Shown in pieces: positions 16,984 through 28,582 of a stretch of 38,514 bases of DNA; position 1 is the stretch's first letter, and every line of letters begins with the position of its first letter. The notes below the pieces were generated by a model. It was not told the origin of the DNA and did not search any database. It saw nothing but the letters and a program-made list of their open reading frames with translations. Position numbers and translations under genes: made by a program. The DNA lies in assembly GCF_014652395.1 (NCBI RefSeq), contig NZ_BMYS01000023.1, positions 1-38,514 of the forward strand, read 5' to 3'. This DNA comes from Advenella faeciporci (GTDB lineage Bacteria; Pseudomonadota; Gammaproteobacteria; Burkholderiales; Burkholderiaceae_B).

Positions 16984-17034
16984 CAGAAGGTTTAAGAAAT
17001 TTAATCAAGTTTTCAATTTAGGTGGCTGCGTAAC

Positions 17035-17394
17035 ATGAATTTAGCTGAATATTTTCCAGTATTACTGTTTATTCTCGTTGCGGGTGGTTTGGGTGCATTT
17101 CTGTTGCTAGCGGGGCGTTTTCTGGGTCCCAACCGGCCAGACCCTGAAAAAAACTCGCCCTACGAGTGCGGATTTGAGGCCTTCGAAGATGCGCGCATGA
17201 AATTTGACGTGCGTTACTATCTTGTTGCCATCCTGTTTATTCTGTTCGATCTTGAAATCGCCTATCTTTTCCCATGGGCTATTGCCAACGGGCATGTTGG
17301 TCTGGTTGGTTTCTGGACCGTCATTGTGTTCCTGGCAGTCCTTGCTGCCGGTTTTGTTTACGAATGGAAAAAGGGTGCACTTGACTGGGATTAA
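17035..17394 (+). CDS. nuoA: NADH-quinone oxidoreductase subunit A
   Basis: A 119-aa inner-membrane subunit of complex I near the junction of membrane arm and quinone site. It has three transmembrane helices (about residues 8-30, 63-85 and 90-110). The conserved loop [20 protein letters not shown] contains the cysteine and acidic residues typical of NuoA/ND3. First gene of a 15-gene operon with short spacers; nuoB begins 21 bp after its stop. Confidence 0.95.
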   Translation: MNLAEYFPVLLFILVAGGLGAFLLLAGRFLGPNRPDPEKNSPYECGFEAFEDARMKFDVRYYLVAILFILFDLEIAYLFPWAIANGHVGLVGFWTVIVFLAVLAAGFVYEWKKGALDWD

Positions 17395-17415
17395 TCCAAG
17401 CGGTGTGTAAAAACT

Positions 17416-17901
17416 ATGTCTGATCAAAATGTATTAAATAAACAGGGCTTTCTGGTTACCAGTGCCGATGCCGTCATCAACTGGGCCAAAACCGGCTCCA
17501 TGTGGCCCGCCACCTTCGGTCTGGCCTGCTGCGCGGTTGAAATGATGCACGCCGGCGCCGCCCGATATGACCTTGACCAATTCGGTATCATCTTCCGCCC
17601 CAGTCCCCGTCAATCCGACGTCATGATCGTGGCCGGTACCCTTTGCAACAAAATGGCCGCTCCGCTGCGTAAAGTTTACGACCAAATGGCCGAACCCCGC
17701 TGGGTCGTTTCCATGGGTTCCTGTGCCAACGGTGGTGGCTACTACCACTACTCCTACTCAGTCGTTCGGGGCTGCGATCGCATCGTGCCGGTTGATATCT
17801 ACGTTCCGGGCTGTCCGCCAACAGCAGAAGCCCTCATCTACGGCATGTTGCAGTTGCAGAATAAAATCCGCCATACCAACACCATTGCGCGTGAAGCGTA
17901 A
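17416..17901 (+). CDS. nuoB: NADH-quinone oxidoreductase subunit B
   Basis: A 161-aa peripheral subunit carrying [4Fe-4S] cluster N2, the last electron carrier before quinone. All ligands are present: adjacent C38-C39 in [11 protein letters not shown]103 in [11 protein letters not shown] and C133 in [10 protein letters not shown]. Full length for the family. Confidence 0.97.
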   Translation: MSDQNVLNKQGFLVTSADAVINWAKTGSMWPATFGLACCAVEMMHAGAARYDLDQFGIIFRPSPRQSDVMIVAGTLCNKMAAPLRKVYDQMAEPRWVVSMGSCANGGGYYHYSYSVVRGCDRIVPVDIYVPGCPPTAEALIYGMLQLQNKIRHTNTIAREA

Positions 17902-17933
17902 GATGTTGGCAAGCTAAGGTTCACGAAAATCCT

Positions 17934-18542
17934 ATGTCTCGTTTACAAACTTTAAAACAAAATGTGCTTGCCCATCTGGGCGATCAGCTCAACCTGATCG
18001 AAGCCTATGGTGAGCTCACCCTGGAAATCCCGGCCAACAAATGGCAGGAAACCTGTACGCGTCTGCGCGACACGCCTGAGCTGGGTTTTGAAACCGCCAT
18101 AGACCTTGCCGGCGTAGACTACTCAACCTGGGGTGCGCCGGCCGTTAACGCCGCTGAAGCATTCCCTGCGCGCTTTGCGGTAGCCGTCCAGTTGCTGTCC
18201 TTAAGCAATAACTGGCGCCTGCGCATTCGTGCCTGGGTGCCCAACAACGAATTCCCCATGCTGGCCTCTTTGGTAAACGTCTGGCCCAGCCTGGGCTGGT
18301 TCGAGCGTGAAGCCTTCGACCTCTTTGGTATTGTCTTTGATGGCCACCCCGATCTGCGCCGTATTCTTACCGACTACGGCTTCATTGGTCACCCGTTCCG
18401 TAAAGACTTTCCCCTGTCAGGTCATGTTGAAATGCGCTACGACGAACAGGCCAAGCGCGTCATTTACCAGCCTGTTACCATAGAGCCCCGTGAAATAACG
18501 CCAAGGGTCATTCGTGAAGAAGGTTACGGAGTAGGACGTTAA
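17934..18542 (+). CDS. nuoC: NADH-quinone oxidoreductase subunit C
   Basis: A 202-aa peripheral subunit of the connecting module (30-kDa subunit). Conserved signature region [20 protein letters not shown] followed by [19 protein letters not shown]. Encoded separately from nuoD, unlike the fused NuoCD of E. coli; this is usual in beta- and alphaproteobacteria. Only two bases separate its stop from nuoD. Confidence 0.96.
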   Translation: MSRLQTLKQNVLAHLGDQLNLIEAYGELTLEIPANKWQETCTRLRDTPELGFETAIDLAGVDYSTWGAPAVNAAEAFPARFAVAVQLLSLSNNWRLRIRAWVPNNEFPMLASLVNVWPSLGWFEREAFDLFGIVFDGHPDLRRILTDYGFIGHPFRKDFPLSGHVEMRYDEQAKRVIYQPVTIEPREITPRVIREEGYGVGR

Positions 18543-18544
18543 AC

Positions 18545-19801
18545 ATGTCAGAAATTAAAAACTATACCCTTAACTTCGGTCCCCAGCACCCGGCTGCCCA
18601 CGGTGTGCTCCGCCTGATTCTTGAACTGAACGGCGAAGTCATCCAGCGGGCAGACCCGCATATTGGCCTGCTGCACCGCGCCACCGAAAAACTGGCCGAG
18701 CACAAGACCTATTTGCAGGCCCTGCCATACATGGACCGCCTTGATTACGTCTCCATGATGTGCAACGAGCACGCTTATGTCATGGCCATCGAAAAGCTGC
18801 TGGGTCTTGAAGTACCCCTGCGGGCGCAGTATATCCGCGTCATGTTCGATGAAATCACCCGTATCCTGAATCACCTCATGAGTGTGGGTACCCATGCGCT
18901 TGACGTGGGCGCCATGGCCGTCATGCTCTACGCTTTCCGCGAGCGTGAAGACCTGATGGACTGCTATGAAGCCGTCTCCGGTGCACGCATGCATGCGGCT
19001 TACTACCGTCCCGGTGGTGTGTATCGTGACTTGCCAGACACCATGCCCAAAAACAACATGGATACCAAATACCGCAGCAAGCGCGAAATTGACCGCATGA
19101 ATGAAGACCGTGAGGGTTCGCTGCTGGACTTCATCGAAGCTTTCACCAAGCGTTTCCCGGGCTGTGTTGATGAGTACGAAACACTGCTTACCGATAACCG
19201 TATCTGGAAACAGCGTCTGGTGGGTATCGGTGTGGTGGAGCCTGACCGTGCCAAGGCGCTTGGCTTTACCGGCCCCATGCTGCGTGGTTCGGGTGTTGAG
19301 TGGGACTTGCGTAAAAAACAACCCTACGAAGTTTATGACCGCCTTGATTTTGATATCCCGGTTGGTGTCAATGGCGACTGTTACGACCGTTATCTGGTGC
19401 GTGTGGCTGAAATGCGTGAAAGTAACCGCATTATTGCCCAGTGCGTGCACTGGTTGCGTAACAACCCGGGCCCGGTCATTACCGAAAACCACAAAATTGC
19501 CCCGCCCAGTCGCGAAAGCATGAAGTCCAACATGGAAGAGCTGATTCACCACTTCAAGCTGTTCTCTGAAGGCTTCCAGGTGCCTGCCGGCGAAGTTTAC
19601 TCTGCGGTAGAGCACCCTAAAGGTGAATTTGGCATTTACATGGTGTCCGATGGTGCCAACAAGCCCTATCGCCTTAAAATCCGTGCTCCCGGCTTTGTCC
19701 ACCTGCAGTCCCTCGACGAAATGTCTCGTGGTCACATGCTGGCTGATGCCGTAACCATTATCGGTACACAAGATATCGTGTTCGGTGAAATTGATCGCTA
19801 A
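18545..19801 (+). CDS. nuoD: NADH-quinone oxidoreductase subunit D
   Basis: A 418-aa peripheral 49-kDa subunit that forms the quinone pocket with NuoB. Near the N-terminus, [15 protein letters not shown] supplies the conserved quinone-site histidines H15 and H19. The [12 protein letters not shown] segment with its quinone-contacting Tyr, and the C-terminal DIVFGEIDR, are intact. Related to the large subunit of NiFe hydrogenases but lacking nickel ligands, as normal for NuoD. Confidence 0.97.
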   Translation: MSEIKNYTLNFGPQHPAAHGVLRLILELNGEVIQRADPHIGLLHRATEKLAEHKTYLQALPYMDRLDYVSMMCNEHAYVMAIEKLLGLEVPLRAQYIRVMFDEITRILNHLMSVGTHALDVGAMAVMLYAFREREDLMDCYEAVSGARMHAAYYRPGGVYRDLPDTMPKNNMDTKYRSKREIDRMNEDREGSLLDFIEAFTKRFPGCVDEYETLLTDNRIWKQRLVGIGVVEPDRAKALGFTGPMLRGSGVEWDLRKKQPYEVYDRLDFDIPVGVNGDCYDRYLVRVAEMRESNRIIAQCVHWLRNNPGPVITENHKIAPPSRESMKSNMEELIHHFKLFSEGFQVPAGEVYSAVEHPKGEFGIYMVSDGANKPYRLKIRAPGFVHLQSLDEMSRGHMLADAVTIIGTQDIVFGEIDR

Positions 19802-19827
19802 TACTGGCGAATAACTGGATAGTAAAA

Positions 19828-20319
19828 ATGTTGCTTTCTGAACAGGCTTATACAAAGATTGATAAAGAGCTGGCAAAGTATCCCGCCGATCAGCGTTCGT
19901 CTGCCATCATGTCCTCCCTTCGCATCGCGCAGGAAGAGAACGGTTGGCTGTCTAGCGATCTGGTCGCCGAAGTAGCCCGCTATATCGGGGTGGAACCCAT
20001 TGCAGTCCAAGAGGTTGCCACCTTTTACAACATGTTCGAGATGAAACCCGTTGGCAAATTCAAGGTAACGGTATGTACCAATTTGCCCTGTGCCCTGCGT
20101 GATGGCGTGAAAACCGCTGAATACATCAAGGAAAAACTGGGCATTGGTTTTGGTGAAACCACCCCCGATGGCGCCATTACCCTGAAAGAGGGTGAATGCA
20201 TGGGTGCCTGCGGCGATTCACCCGTTCTGCTGGTCAATAACCACCATATGTGTGTGCGCATGTCACAGGAAAAAATTGATGAAATGCTGGCCGATCTGAT
20301 CAAGGAGGCACAGGCATGA
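19828..20319 (+). CDS. nuoE: NADH-quinone oxidoreductase subunit E
   Basis: A 163-aa thioredoxin-fold subunit of the NADH-dehydrogenase module with the [2Fe-2S] cluster N1a. Ligands are C83 and C88 (CTNLPC) and C124 and C128 (CMGAC). Its stop overlaps the nuoF start as ATGA, indicating translational coupling. Confidence 0.96.
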   Translation: MLLSEQAYTKIDKELAKYPADQRSSAIMSSLRIAQEENGWLSSDLVAEVARYIGVEPIAVQEVATFYNMFEMKPVGKFKVTVCTNLPCALRDGVKTAEYIKEKLGIGFGETTPDGAITLKEGECMGACGDSPVLLVNNHHMCVRMSQEKIDEMLADLIKEAQA

Positions 20320-21674
20320 GTTTTCTGGATAAATACTCCCACGGTTTAATTGCCAATCCGGGCAATGACCTGTCAAACAGCATGGCCCTGCACGGGCGCC
20401 ATATCAAACCGCAAATCCTTGATGGTATCAATGGCGAGAACTGGCACCTTGAGGATTATGTGAAACGCGGTGGCTACGAAGCCCTGCGTAAAATCCTCAC
20501 ATCCGGCATGTCCCAGGAAGACGTGATTGCCGAAATCAAGGCATCCGGCCTGCGTGGGCGCGGTGGTGCGGGTTTCCCGACCGGTCTTAAATGGAGCTTC
20601 ATGCCCCGTACGTTCCCGGGCCAGAAATACCTGGTCTGCAACTCGGACGAAGGCGAACCGGGCACTTTTAAAGACCGCGACATTCTTCGCTTCAATCCGC
20701 ATGCCGTCATCGAGGGTATGGCCATTGGTGCCTATGCCATGGGCATTTCCGTTGGATACAATTATATCCACGGCGAGATTTTTGAAATTTACAACCGCTT
20801 TGAAGAAGCGCTTGAAGAAGCTCGCAAGGCCGGTTTCCTGGGTGATAACATCCTGGGTTCCAGCTTCAGTTTCCAATTGCATGCACATCATGGCTATGGT
20901 GCCTATATCTGCGGTGAGGAAACCGCCTTGCTGGAATCCCTGGAAGGCAAGAAAGGGCAGCCGCGCTTCAAGCCGCCATTTCCGGCCAGCTTTGGCCTGT
21001 ATGGCAAGCCCACCACCATTAACAATACCGAAACCTTTGCCGCCGTGCCCTGGATTATCCGTAATGGCGGGCAGCAATACCTGGAAGTGGGCAAGCCCAA
21101 TAATGGCGGTACCAAACTGTTTTCCATCACGGGCGACGTAGAGCGTCCCGGTACCTACGAAATTCCGCTGGGCACACCGTTTGCAACCCTGCTTGAACTG
21201 GCTGGCGGCATGCGCAACGGACGCAAGCTTAAAGCGGTTATTCCGGGTGGCTCCAGTGCGCCCGTACTGCCTGCAGACATCATGATGGATACCACGATGG
21301 ACTATGACTCCATTGCCAAGGCCGGCTCAATGCTGGGCTCGGGTGCGGTTACCGTTATGGATGAGTCCCGTTGCATGGTCAAGTCATTGCTGCGCCTGTC
21401 TTACTTCTACTATGAAGAAAGCTGTGGCCAGTGCACGCCATGCCGTGAGGGCACCGGCTGGCTGTACCGTATTGTCAACCGCATTGAACACGGTCAGGGG
21501 CGTCCTGAAGACATGGATATGCTTGACACGGTTGCCGGCAATATCATGGGACGCACAATTTGTGCATTGGGCGACGCGGCAGCAATGCCCGTACGCGGTT
21601 TCTTAAAGCATTATCGCGATGAGTTCGCGCACCACATCGAGCATAAGCAATGTGTGGTTCCTCACTATCTGTAG
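20316..21674 (+). CDS. nuoF: NADH-quinone oxidoreductase subunit F
   Basis: A 452-aa subunit that binds NADH and FMN and carries [4Fe-4S] cluster N3. The glycine-rich [10 protein letters not shown] (residues 81-90) is the nucleotide-binding segment, with [15 protein letters not shown] following. Cluster ligands are C370, C373 and C376 in [15 protein letters not shown] and C416 in TICALGD. The N-terminal 30 residues ([20 protein letters not shown]) form a short extension common in betaproteobacterial NuoF. Confidence 0.97.
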   Translation: MSFLDKYSHGLIANPGNDLSNSMALHGRHIKPQILDGINGENWHLEDYVKRGGYEALRKILTSGMSQEDVIAEIKASGLRGRGGAGFPTGLKWSFMPRTFPGQKYLVCNSDEGEPGTFKDRDILRFNPHAVIEGMAIGAYAMGISVGYNYIHGEIFEIYNRFEEALEEARKAGFLGDNILGSSFSFQLHAHHGYGAYICGEETALLESLEGKKGQPRFKPPFPASFGLYGKPTTINNTETFAAVPWIIRNGGQQYLEVGKPNNGGTKLFSITGDVERPGTYEIPLGTPFATLLELAGGMRNGRKLKAVIPGGSSAPVLPADIMMDTTMDYDSIAKAGSMLGSGAVTVMDESRCMVKSLLRLSYFYYEESCGQCTPCREGTGWLYRIVNRIEHGQGRPEDMDMLDTVAGNIMGRTICALGDAAAMPVRGFLKHYRDEFAHHIEHKQCVVPHYL

Positions 21675-21683
21675 GTCAAAGCA

Positions 21684-23993
21684 ATGGTTGAACTTACCAT
21701 AGACGGCAAACCCGTATCAGTCCCTGAAGGCAGCATGGTTATGCACGCCGCCCAGGAACTGGGGGTCTACGTGCCGCATTTCTGTTATCACAAAAAACTG
21801 TCAATTGCAGCCAGCTGCCGCATGTGCCTGGTTGAAGTGGAAAAAGCGCCCAAAGCCTTGCCGGCATGTGCCACACCGGTTACCCAGGGCATGGTTGTCC
21901 ATACCTGTTCGGCCAAGGCGATTGCCGCACAAAAGGCAGTCATGGAATTCCTGCTGATCAACCACCCCCTTGATTGCCCCATTTGCGATCAGGGCGGAGA
22001 GTGCCAGCTGCAGGACTTGTCGGTGGGCTACGGCCAGTCCGAGTCCCGCTACAAAGAAGAAAAACGCGTGGTTTTCCATAAAGACGTGGGTCCCCTGATT
22101 TCTGCCGAGGAAATGAGCCGCTGCATTCACTGCACGCGTTGTGTCCGTTTTGGCCAGGAAGTGGGCGGTATTATGGAACTGGGCATGGTTGGCCGTGGCG
22201 AACATGCTGAAATCACCACTTTTGTTGGCAAGTCCATCGAATCCGAACTTTCCGGCAACATGATTGATGTCTGCCCGGTAGGCGCACTTACCTCCAGGCC
22301 TTTCCGTTACACGGCCCGTACCTGGGAACTGGCCCGTCGCCGTTCGGTCAGCCCGCACGATAGCGTCGGCAGCAACCTGGTGGTTCAGGTCAAAGGCGAC
22401 AACGTCATGCGTGTGGTTCCTTTCGAAAATGAAGAAGTGAACGAATGCTGGATTACCGACAAAGACCGCTGGTCTTATGAAGGCCTGAACAGCGAAGACC
22501 GCCTGCAAACCCCCATGATCAAGGGTGACGATAACGTCTGGCGCGAGGCTTCCTGGAATGACGCTTTAACGGCAGCGGCACAAACACTGGGCCGTATCAA
22601 CGAAACCCAGGGTATTGGTCAGATCGGTGCCTTGGCAACCGAATATGCCACTGTTGAAGAACTGGCTCTGCTGGGACGTCTGGTGCGTGGTCTGGGTTCC
22701 GAACACATTGATTTTCGCCTGCGCCAGAACGATGCCAATTTTGAAGCCGCATTAAACGGTGTGCCATGGCTGGGCATGCCCATTGCCGAACTCAACAATC
22801 TTGATCGGGTTCTGGTGGTGGGATCATCCCTGCGCAAAGATCATCCTTTGTTTGCACAACGCCTGCGTCAGGCCGCCAAGCAGGGCACACAAATCGTGTT
22901 CATCGACAGCTTTGGCGATAATCCGCTGTTCCCGCTTGCCGCACGTCTTACCGTGGCGCCCAGCCAACTGGCCGCTACGCTGGCCAGGCTTGGCAACGCG
23001 CTGGCCGCCCAAAAAGAGGGTGCACAGGCCGATGAAAAAGATCCTGTCCAGAAAATTGCCGCAATTCTGGCAAGCGGCAGCAATAGTGCGGTACTGTTGG
23101 GCAATACAGCTGTTTCAGCGCCCGATGCCGCCAATATTGCCGCTCATGCACAAGTGGTTGCCAACGGTATTAACGCAAAACTGGGCTTTTTAACCGCCGG
23201 TGCCAATACGGTGGGTGGTTATCTGGCTGGTGCCGTCGCCAAAGAAAATGGCATGAATCTGCCCAAGATGCTGCAAAATCCGCTGAAGGCATTTATTGTG
23301 CTGCACGCCGAACCCAAACTTGACTGCGACAATGGGGTCAAGGCCCAGGAAATGCTGGCCAATGCATTCTCCATTGCCCTGACACCTTACAAGTCAGCCG
23401 CCCTGGATTGGGCCCGTATCATGTTGCCGGTGGCACCGTTCACCGAAACCTCCGGTACGTTTGTCAATGCCGAAGGCAGGGCCCAAAGCTTCAAGGGCGT
23501 AGTTGCCGGAAAAGGCCAAAGCCGCCCAGGCTGGAAAGTGCTGCGTGTATTGGGTAATATCCTGAAGCTGTCAGACTTTGAAGACGAAACCTCCGAAACC
23601 ATTCGTGATGCAGTACTGCAGAATGGCTACATTTCCCGACTGGATAACAAAGTCGTTGCCGCGCCCAAGGCGTCTGCCGTGGCACCGGTTGGCCTTGAAC
23701 GTGTGGCTGATGTGCCTATCTATCGCACCGATGCGATTGTTCGTCGTGCCGAATCCTTGCAGCAGTCTCCGGCAAGTGCTGCCCCCAGGGCCCGCATGAA
23801 TGCGGAAACCATGGGCGCTTTGGCACTGTTGGATGGTAATCAGGTAAAAGTGAAATCTGCCAGTGGCGAAGTGACGCTTGACGTCCAGCAAGACGACACG
23901 CTGGCTAACAATACCGTGCGTATTTCCCACGCATTCGAACAAACAGCAGCATTGGGTAGTGCCTTTGCTCAACTTACTGTGGAGCGCGTCTAA
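21684..23993 (+). CDS. nuoG: NADH-quinone oxidoreductase subunit G
   Basis: A 769-aa iron-sulfur subunit of the peripheral arm. [2Fe-2S] N1b ligands are C34, C45, C48 and C62. N5 ligands are H94, C98, C101 and C107 ([11 protein letters not shown]). N4 ligands are C147, C150, C153 and C197. The C-terminal two thirds is a molybdopterin-oxidoreductase-like domain without a cofactor. Residues about 218-226 lack the extra cysteines that form cluster N7 in E. coli ([14 protein letters not shown] here). Its stop overlaps the nuoH start (TAATG). Confidence 0.96.
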   Translation: MVELTIDGKPVSVPEGSMVMHAAQELGVYVPHFCYHKKLSIAASCRMCLVEVEKAPKALPACATPVTQGMVVHTCSAKAIAAQKAVMEFLLINHPLDCPICDQGGECQLQDLSVGYGQSESRYKEEKRVVFHKDVGPLISAEEMSRCIHCTRCVRFGQEVGGIMELGMVGRGEHAEITTFVGKSIESELSGNMIDVCPVGALTSRPFRYTARTWELARRRSVSPHDSVGSNLVVQVKGDNVMRVVPFENEEVNECWITDKDRWSYEGLNSEDRLQTPMIKGDDNVWREASWNDALTAAAQTLGRINETQGIGQIGALATEYATVEELALLGRLVRGLGSEHIDFRLRQNDANFEAALNGVPWLGMPIAELNNLDRVLVVGSSLRKDHPLFAQRLRQAAKQGTQIVFIDSFGDNPLFPLAARLTVAPSQLAATLARLGNALAAQKEGAQADEKDPVQKIAAILASGSNSAVLLGNTAVSAPDAANIAAHAQVVANGINAKLGFLTAGANTVGGYLAGAVAKENGMNLPKMLQNPLKAFIVLHAEPKLDCDNGVKAQEMLANAFSIALTPYKSAALDWARIMLPVAPFTETSGTFVNAEGRAQSFKGVVAGKGQSRPGWKVLRVLGNILKLSDFEDETSETIRDAVLQNGYISRLDNKVVAAPKASAVAPVGLERVADVPIYRTDAIVRRAESLQQSPASAAPRARMNAETMGALALLDGNQVKVKSASGEVTLDVQQDDTLANNTVRISHAFEQTAALGSAFAQLTVERV

Positions 23994-25087
23994 TGGATAT
24001 CTGGTCTTGGTTCACTGATGGCGTTGCCGCATTTGATGCCTGGGGCGCTGGCCTGATCGGTGCAACACCGTGGCTGGTGGTGTGGTCAATTCTCAAAATC
24101 CTGATTATTGCCCTGCCAATCATTATCTGTGTGGCTTTCCTGACTTTGTGGGAACGCCGCATGATTGGTTATATGCACATTCGCCGTGGCCCCAACCGTG
24201 TGGGTCCTGGCGGGTTGTTGCAGCCTTTTGCAGACGTGTTCAAGCTGCTTACCAAAGAGGTTATTGTTCCCGAAAAAGCCAACAGGGTGCTTTATATTCT
24301 GGCACCTGTAATGACTTTGCTGCCAGCACTGGCAGCATGGGCCGTCATTCCTTTTGGTCCCGAAACCGTACTGGCAAACGTGAATGCCGGCTTGCTGTAT
24401 GTGATGGCAATTACCTCGCTGGGTGTTTACGGCGTGATTATCGCGGGCTGGTCATCCAACTCCAAATATCCATTCCTGGGTGCCATGCGTGCTTCAGCGC
24501 AAATGATTTCCTATGAACTGGGCATGGGTGTCGTGCTGGTTACCGTGCTGCTGGTATCAGGTACCTTAAACATGAATGGTATTGTGCAGGGCCAGTTGAA
24601 TGGGTGGTTTGCCGATCGTGGCCTGAATTTCCTGTCATGGAACTGGTTGCCCCTGTTGCCCCTGTTTGTGGTGTATGTCATTTCAATTGTGGCTGAAACC
24701 TGCCGTCATCCATTCGACGTGGTCGAGGGGGAGTCTGAAATTGTGGCCGGTCATATGGTGGAATACTCCGGTATGGGTTTTGCCATGTTCTTCCTGGCCG
24801 AATACGCCAACATGATCCTGTTGTCAGCCATGGCTTCCATCATGTTCCTGGGCGGCTGGTCATCTCCCCTTGATTTTGCCCCGTTTAACTGGGTGCCAGG
24901 CTGGTTGTGGCTGGGTCTTAAAACATTCGTTGTCGTGTCCTTCTTTATTTGGTTCCGGGCTTCGTTTCCCCGCTATCGTTACGACCAGATCATGCGTCTG
25001 GGCTGGAAGATATTCCTTCCGTTAACGGGTGTGTGGTTCCTGATTGTTGCCATCTGGATGCAGACACCGTTCAATATTTGGAAATAG
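23993..25087 (+). CDS. nuoH: NADH-quinone oxidoreductase subunit H
   Basis: A 364-aa membrane subunit (ND1) lining the entry to the quinone chamber. About eight to nine hydrophobic helices. Conserved segments are [20 protein letters not shown] and [19 protein letters not shown], the latter being the acidic loop linking quinone reduction to proton pumping. The N-terminus has an extra hydrophobic start ([20 protein letters not shown]), reasonably normal for this lineage. Confidence 0.96.
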   Translation: MDIWSWFTDGVAAFDAWGAGLIGATPWLVVWSILKILIIALPIIICVAFLTLWERRMIGYMHIRRGPNRVGPGGLLQPFADVFKLLTKEVIVPEKANRVLYILAPVMTLLPALAAWAVIPFGPETVLANVNAGLLYVMAITSLGVYGVIIAGWSSNSKYPFLGAMRASAQMISYELGMGVVLVTVLLVSGTLNMNGIVQGQLNGWFADRGLNFLSWNWLPLLPLFVVYVISIVAETCRHPFDVVEGESEIVAGHMVEYSGMGFAMFFLAEYANMILLSAMASIMFLGGWSSPLDFAPFNWVPGWLWLGLKTFVVVSFFIWFRASFPRYRYDQIMRLGWKIFLPLTGVWFLIVAIWMQTPFNIWK

Positions 25088-25101
25088 GCTAGAAGAAAAT
25101 T

Positions 25102-25590
25102 ATGAGTGCTATTAAAGATTTCTTCGGCAGTTTCATGCTGACCGAGATGTTAAAGGGAATGGCCCTGACCGGCAGGTATTTCTTCAAGCGCAAGATTACA
25201 CTGCGTTATCCTCACGAGAAAACGCCCATGTCTCCGCGTTTTCGGGGTTTGCATGCTTTGCGCCGTTATCCCAACGGTGAAGAGCGTTGCATTGCCTGTA
25301 AGCTTTGCGAGGCAGTGTGTCCTGCCATGGCCATTACCATTGAATCCGAAGAGCGTGACGATGGAACACGTCGCACCACGCGCTACGATATTGACTTAAC
25401 CAAATGTATCTTTTGCGGTTTTTGTGAAGAAAGCTGCCCGGTAGATTCCATCGTGGAAACCCATATCCACGAATATCACGGTGAAAAGCGGGGTGATCTG
25501 TATTTCACCAAAGATATGTTGCTTGCAGTAGGTGACCAATATGAATCCGAGATCGCTGCACGTCGTGCAACCGATGCACCATACAGATAA
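25102..25590 (+). CDS. nuoI: NADH-quinone oxidoreductase subunit I
   Basis: A 162-aa ferredoxin-like subunit with two [4Fe-4S] clusters, N6a and N6b. Ligands are C63, C66, C69 (then C73), and C102, C105, C108 (then C112), giving two CxxCxxCxxxCP motifs. An N-terminal amphipathic helix attaches it to the membrane arm. Confidence 0.97.
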   Translation: MSAIKDFFGSFMLTEMLKGMALTGRYFFKRKITLRYPHEKTPMSPRFRGLHALRRYPNGEERCIACKLCEAVCPAMAITIESEERDDGTRRTTRYDIDLTKCIFCGFCEESCPVDSIVETHIHEYHGEKRGDLYFTKDMLLAVGDQYESEIAARRATDAPYR

Positions 25591-25608
25591 TCGGCAGGTG
25601 AGCAAACT

Positions 25609-26235
25609 ATGACTTTTACGACTGTTTTGTTCTATATTCTGGCCGCTATCCTGGTGGTGGCCGGTACACGGGTGATTACCGCGCGCAGTCCGGTGACGGC
25701 GGTGCTGCACCTGATCCTGTCATTCGTTACCGCATCATTGCTGTGGATCCTGATTGGTGCCGAGTTCCTTGGACTGTTGCTAATCGTGGTATACGTTGGC
25801 GCGGTGATGGTCATGTTCCTGTTTGTGGTCATGATGATTGACGTGGTGCCCGAATCGTTGCGTGCCGGCTTCCGTACTTACCTGCCCCTGGGCCTGGTGG
25901 TGGGCGGCATTATGGTTCTGGAAATTGCCTTTGTGCTGGGTACGGTGTACTACGGCTCGGGTGATCCGGTTGCCTTGCCCGATTCCTATAACAACACGCT
26001 CGAGCTGGGTGTGGCAATGTATAGCGAGTATTCGTTCCCGATTCAGGTGGGTGGGCTGGTTCTGCTGGTTGGCATGATTTCAGCCATTGCACTTACCCTG
26101 CGTGAACGTCGCAATAGAAAATACGTTGTTGCCAGTGATCAGCTGCATGTCAATGCCGCTGACCGCGTAAGACTTGTCAGCATGAAATCTGAAAAAGAAG
26201 AAGCTGCGCCAGTAAAAGAAGGGGATTCAGAATGA
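25609..26235 (+). CDS. nuoJ: NADH-quinone oxidoreductase subunit J
   Basis: A 208-aa membrane subunit (ND6) with five transmembrane helices. The third helix, containing [25 protein letters not shown], is the conserved one with a pi-bulge thought to transmit conformational change. The C-terminal tail ([16 protein letters not shown]) is charged and variable. ATGA overlap with nuoK. Confidence 0.95.
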   Translation: MTFTTVLFYILAAILVVAGTRVITARSPVTAVLHLILSFVTASLLWILIGAEFLGLLLIVVYVGAVMVMFLFVVMMIDVVPESLRAGFRTYLPLGLVVGGIMVLEIAFVLGTVYYGSGDPVALPDSYNNTLELGVAMYSEYSFPIQVGGLVLLVGMISAIALTLRERRNRKYVVASDQLHVNAADRVRLVSMKSEKEEAAPVKEGDSE

Positions 26236-26558
26236 CGCTAACTTTGGCACATTATCTGATTTTGGGGGCAATCATGTTTGCCCTGGGTGTATTTGGTGTT
26301 TTTCTGAATCGCCGTAATCTTATTAGTCTGTTGATGTCCATCGAGCTTATGCTGTTGTCGGTGAATATCAATTTCGTGGCATTTTCCATGTGGAACCCGG
26401 GTGCCAACGGCCTGCCCGAAACCTCAGGACAGATCTTCGTGTTCTTCATCCTGACCGTTGCCGCCGCCGAGGCCGCAATCGGACTGGCTATCCTGGTCCT
26501 GTTGTTCCGCAGAATCAATTCCATTAATGTTGACGACGTCGGTCGTTTGAAAGGGTAA
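26232..26558 (+). CDS. nuoK: NADH-quinone oxidoreductase subunit K
   Basis: A 108-aa membrane subunit (ND4L) with three helices and the two buried glutamates of the proton path, E38 ([10 protein letters not shown]) and E80 ([10 protein letters not shown]). A few residues longer than the typical 100-102 aa, at the C-terminus ([10 protein letters not shown]). Confidence 0.96.
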   Translation: MTLTLAHYLILGAIMFALGVFGVFLNRRNLISLLMSIELMLLSVNINFVAFSMWNPGANGLPETSGQIFVFFILTVAAAEAAIGLAILVLLFRRINSINVDDVGRLKG

Positions 26559-26571
26559 GGGGAATTACAGC

Positions 26572-28581
26572 ATGACACCAACATTCTCTAGTGCCTTTTT
26601 ACTGCTGATCGCTTTGGCGCCTCTTGCAGGTGCCCTCATTACCGGTCTGTTTGGCACAGGATTCTTCGGACGTTCGGTCAGTCGCAGGGGTGCGCATAGC
26701 CTGACGATCCTGCTTGTTGCCATTTCTTTCCTTGGCTCGCTTTATGCCTTGTATGAAGTGGCCGTTAACGGTGCCTATTATGACCAGGCTATTTATACCT
26801 GGACCCTGGTTGGCACCAAGGTGTTTGAAGTCGGCTTCCTGGTTGACCCCTTAACCGCCCTTATGATGGTGGTGGTCACTTCCGTTTCGCTTATGGTGCA
26901 TATTTATACCATTGGCTATATGGTTGATGATCCGGGTTACCAGCGCTTCTTTTCCTACATCTCATTGTTTACGTTCTCAATGCTGATGCTGGTCATGTCC
27001 AACAACATGCTGCAGCTGTTCTTTGGATGGGAAGCTGTGGGCCTGGTTTCTTACCTGCTGATCGGTTTCTGGTTTACCCGCGACACCGCCGTTTTCGCCA
27101 ACATGAAAGCGTTTATCATGAACCGTGTGGGTGACTTCGGTTTTGTTCTGGGTATTGGCCTGTTGTTTGCCTATACCGGCTCCATGCGCTATTCAGAAAT
27201 TTTCGCTCAGGCAGATTCCCTGGATGTCCTGATTTTCCCGGGTACCGACTGGAAACTGCTCACGGTTGCATGTATCTGCCTGTTCATTGGCGCCATGGGT
27301 AAATCTGCCCAGGTACCTTTGCACTCCTGGCTACCCGATTCCATGGAAGGTCCTACCCCCATTTCCGCCCTGATTCACGCGGCGACCATGGTGACTGCCG
27401 GTATCTTTATGGTTGCCCGTTTCTCCCCATTGTTCGAGCTGTCTTCTACCGCCTTGTCATTCATTATCGTGATTGGCAGTATCGGTGCGCTGTTCCTGGG
27501 TATTTTGGGTATTATCCAAACCGATATCAAACGTGTGGTGGCCTACTCAACCCTGTCACAACTGGGTTACATGACCGTCGCACTGGGTGCCTCGGCCTAT
27601 TCGGTAGCGGTTTTCCACCTGATGACGCACGCTTTCTTCAAGGCACTGTTGTTCCTTGGTGCCGGTTCCGTCATTATTGGCATGCATCATGACCAGGACA
27701 TCCGTAACATGGGTGGACTGCGTAAATACATGCCCATTACCTGGATTACCTTCCTGATTGGCACGCTGTCGCTGGTGGGTACACCGTTCTTCTCCGGTTT
27801 CTATTCCAAAGAGCACGTGATCGAAGCGGCCGGACTGGCCAATGTGTGGGGTGCCAATTTTGCTTATTGGTCTACGCTCATTGGTGTGTTTGTCACTTCA
27901 CTGTATTCATTCCGTCTTTACTTCCTGGTTTTCCATGGAAAAGAGCGTTTTGATACCAAGCCTGCACAAGGTAAAAAACATGATGACCATGGCCATCACG
28001 GTGGTGTGCCACACGAGTCTCCATGGGTGGTTACCTTGCCCCTGATCCTGTTGGCAATTCCATCCGTCTTTGTGGGCGCATGGGCCATTGATCCAATGCT
28101 GTTCAAAGGGTTCTTTGGTGATTCCATCGTGGTTGCCGCCGACCATCCTGCCATGGCAGAACTGGCCAGCACCTACCACGGCTGGGTTGCTTATGGCCTG
28201 CATGCTTTCCAAACGGCTCCGTTCTGGCTGATGATTGCCGGTCTGGTTACCGCCTGGTATTGCTATATCGTTAACCCCAAGCTTCCGGCCAAGGTGTATC
28301 AGGCATTTTCCGGCATCAACCGTATTCTGGAAAACAAATACTATGCAGACTGGTTCAATGAAAACGTGATTGCCCGCGCCGTCCGTGGCCTGGGTGGCGT
28401 TTTCTGGAAAGTGGGCGATAAAGGTATTATTGATGGCGCAATTATTGGTGGAAGTACAAGGCTGGTAGGCTGGATTGCCGCCGTCAGCCGCTACCTGCAG
28501 TCCGGCTATATCTATCACTACGCGTTTGCGATGATTGCTGGCGTGATTGCATTAATTACTTTCTTTGTGCTGGTAAACTAA
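26572..28581 (+). CDS. nuoL: NADH-quinone oxidoreductase subunit L
   Basis: A 669-aa antiporter-like proton-pumping subunit (ND5). The core helices carry E154 in FFGWEAVGLVSYLLIGFW and the lysine-containing segment GAMGKSAQVPLHSWLPDSMEGPTP. A histidine-rich loop KKHDDHGHHGG lies near residue 465. The long C-terminal part includes the lateral helix that braces NuoM and NuoN. Length and ending are complete. Confidence 0.97.
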   Translation: MTPTFSSAFLLLIALAPLAGALITGLFGTGFFGRSVSRRGAHSLTILLVAISFLGSLYALYEVAVNGAYYDQAIYTWTLVGTKVFEVGFLVDPLTALMMVVVTSVSLMVHIYTIGYMVDDPGYQRFFSYISLFTFSMLMLVMSNNMLQLFFGWEAVGLVSYLLIGFWFTRDTAVFANMKAFIMNRVGDFGFVLGIGLLFAYTGSMRYSEIFAQADSLDVLIFPGTDWKLLTVACICLFIGAMGKSAQVPLHSWLPDSMEGPTPISALIHAATMVTAGIFMVARFSPLFELSSTALSFIIVIGSIGALFLGILGIIQTDIKRVVAYSTLSQLGYMTVALGASAYSVAVFHLMTHAFFKALLFLGAGSVIIGMHHDQDIRNMGGLRKYMPITWITFLIGTLSLVGTPFFSGFYSKEHVIEAAGLANVWGANFAYWSTLIGVFVTSLYSFRLYFLVFHGKERFDTKPAQGKKHDDHGHHGGVPHESPWVVTLPLILLAIPSVFVGAWAIDPMLFKGFFGDSIVVAADHPAMAELASTYHGWVAYGLHAFQTAPFWLMIAGLVTAWYCYIVNPKLPAKVYQAFSGINRILENKYYADWFNENVIARAVRGLGGVFWKVGDKGIIDGAIIGGSTRLVGWIAAVSRYLQSGYIYHYAFAMIAGVIALITFFVLVN

Positions 28582-28582
28582 G

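Noticed and set aside
18548-19876. 442-codon open frame antisense to nuoD
   Set aside because: It is the reverse of a highly conserved complex I gene; its long openness results from codon bias. No domain recognised.
20373-21077. 234-codon frame antisense to nuoF
   Set aside because: Shadow of conserved NADH-binding domain sequence.
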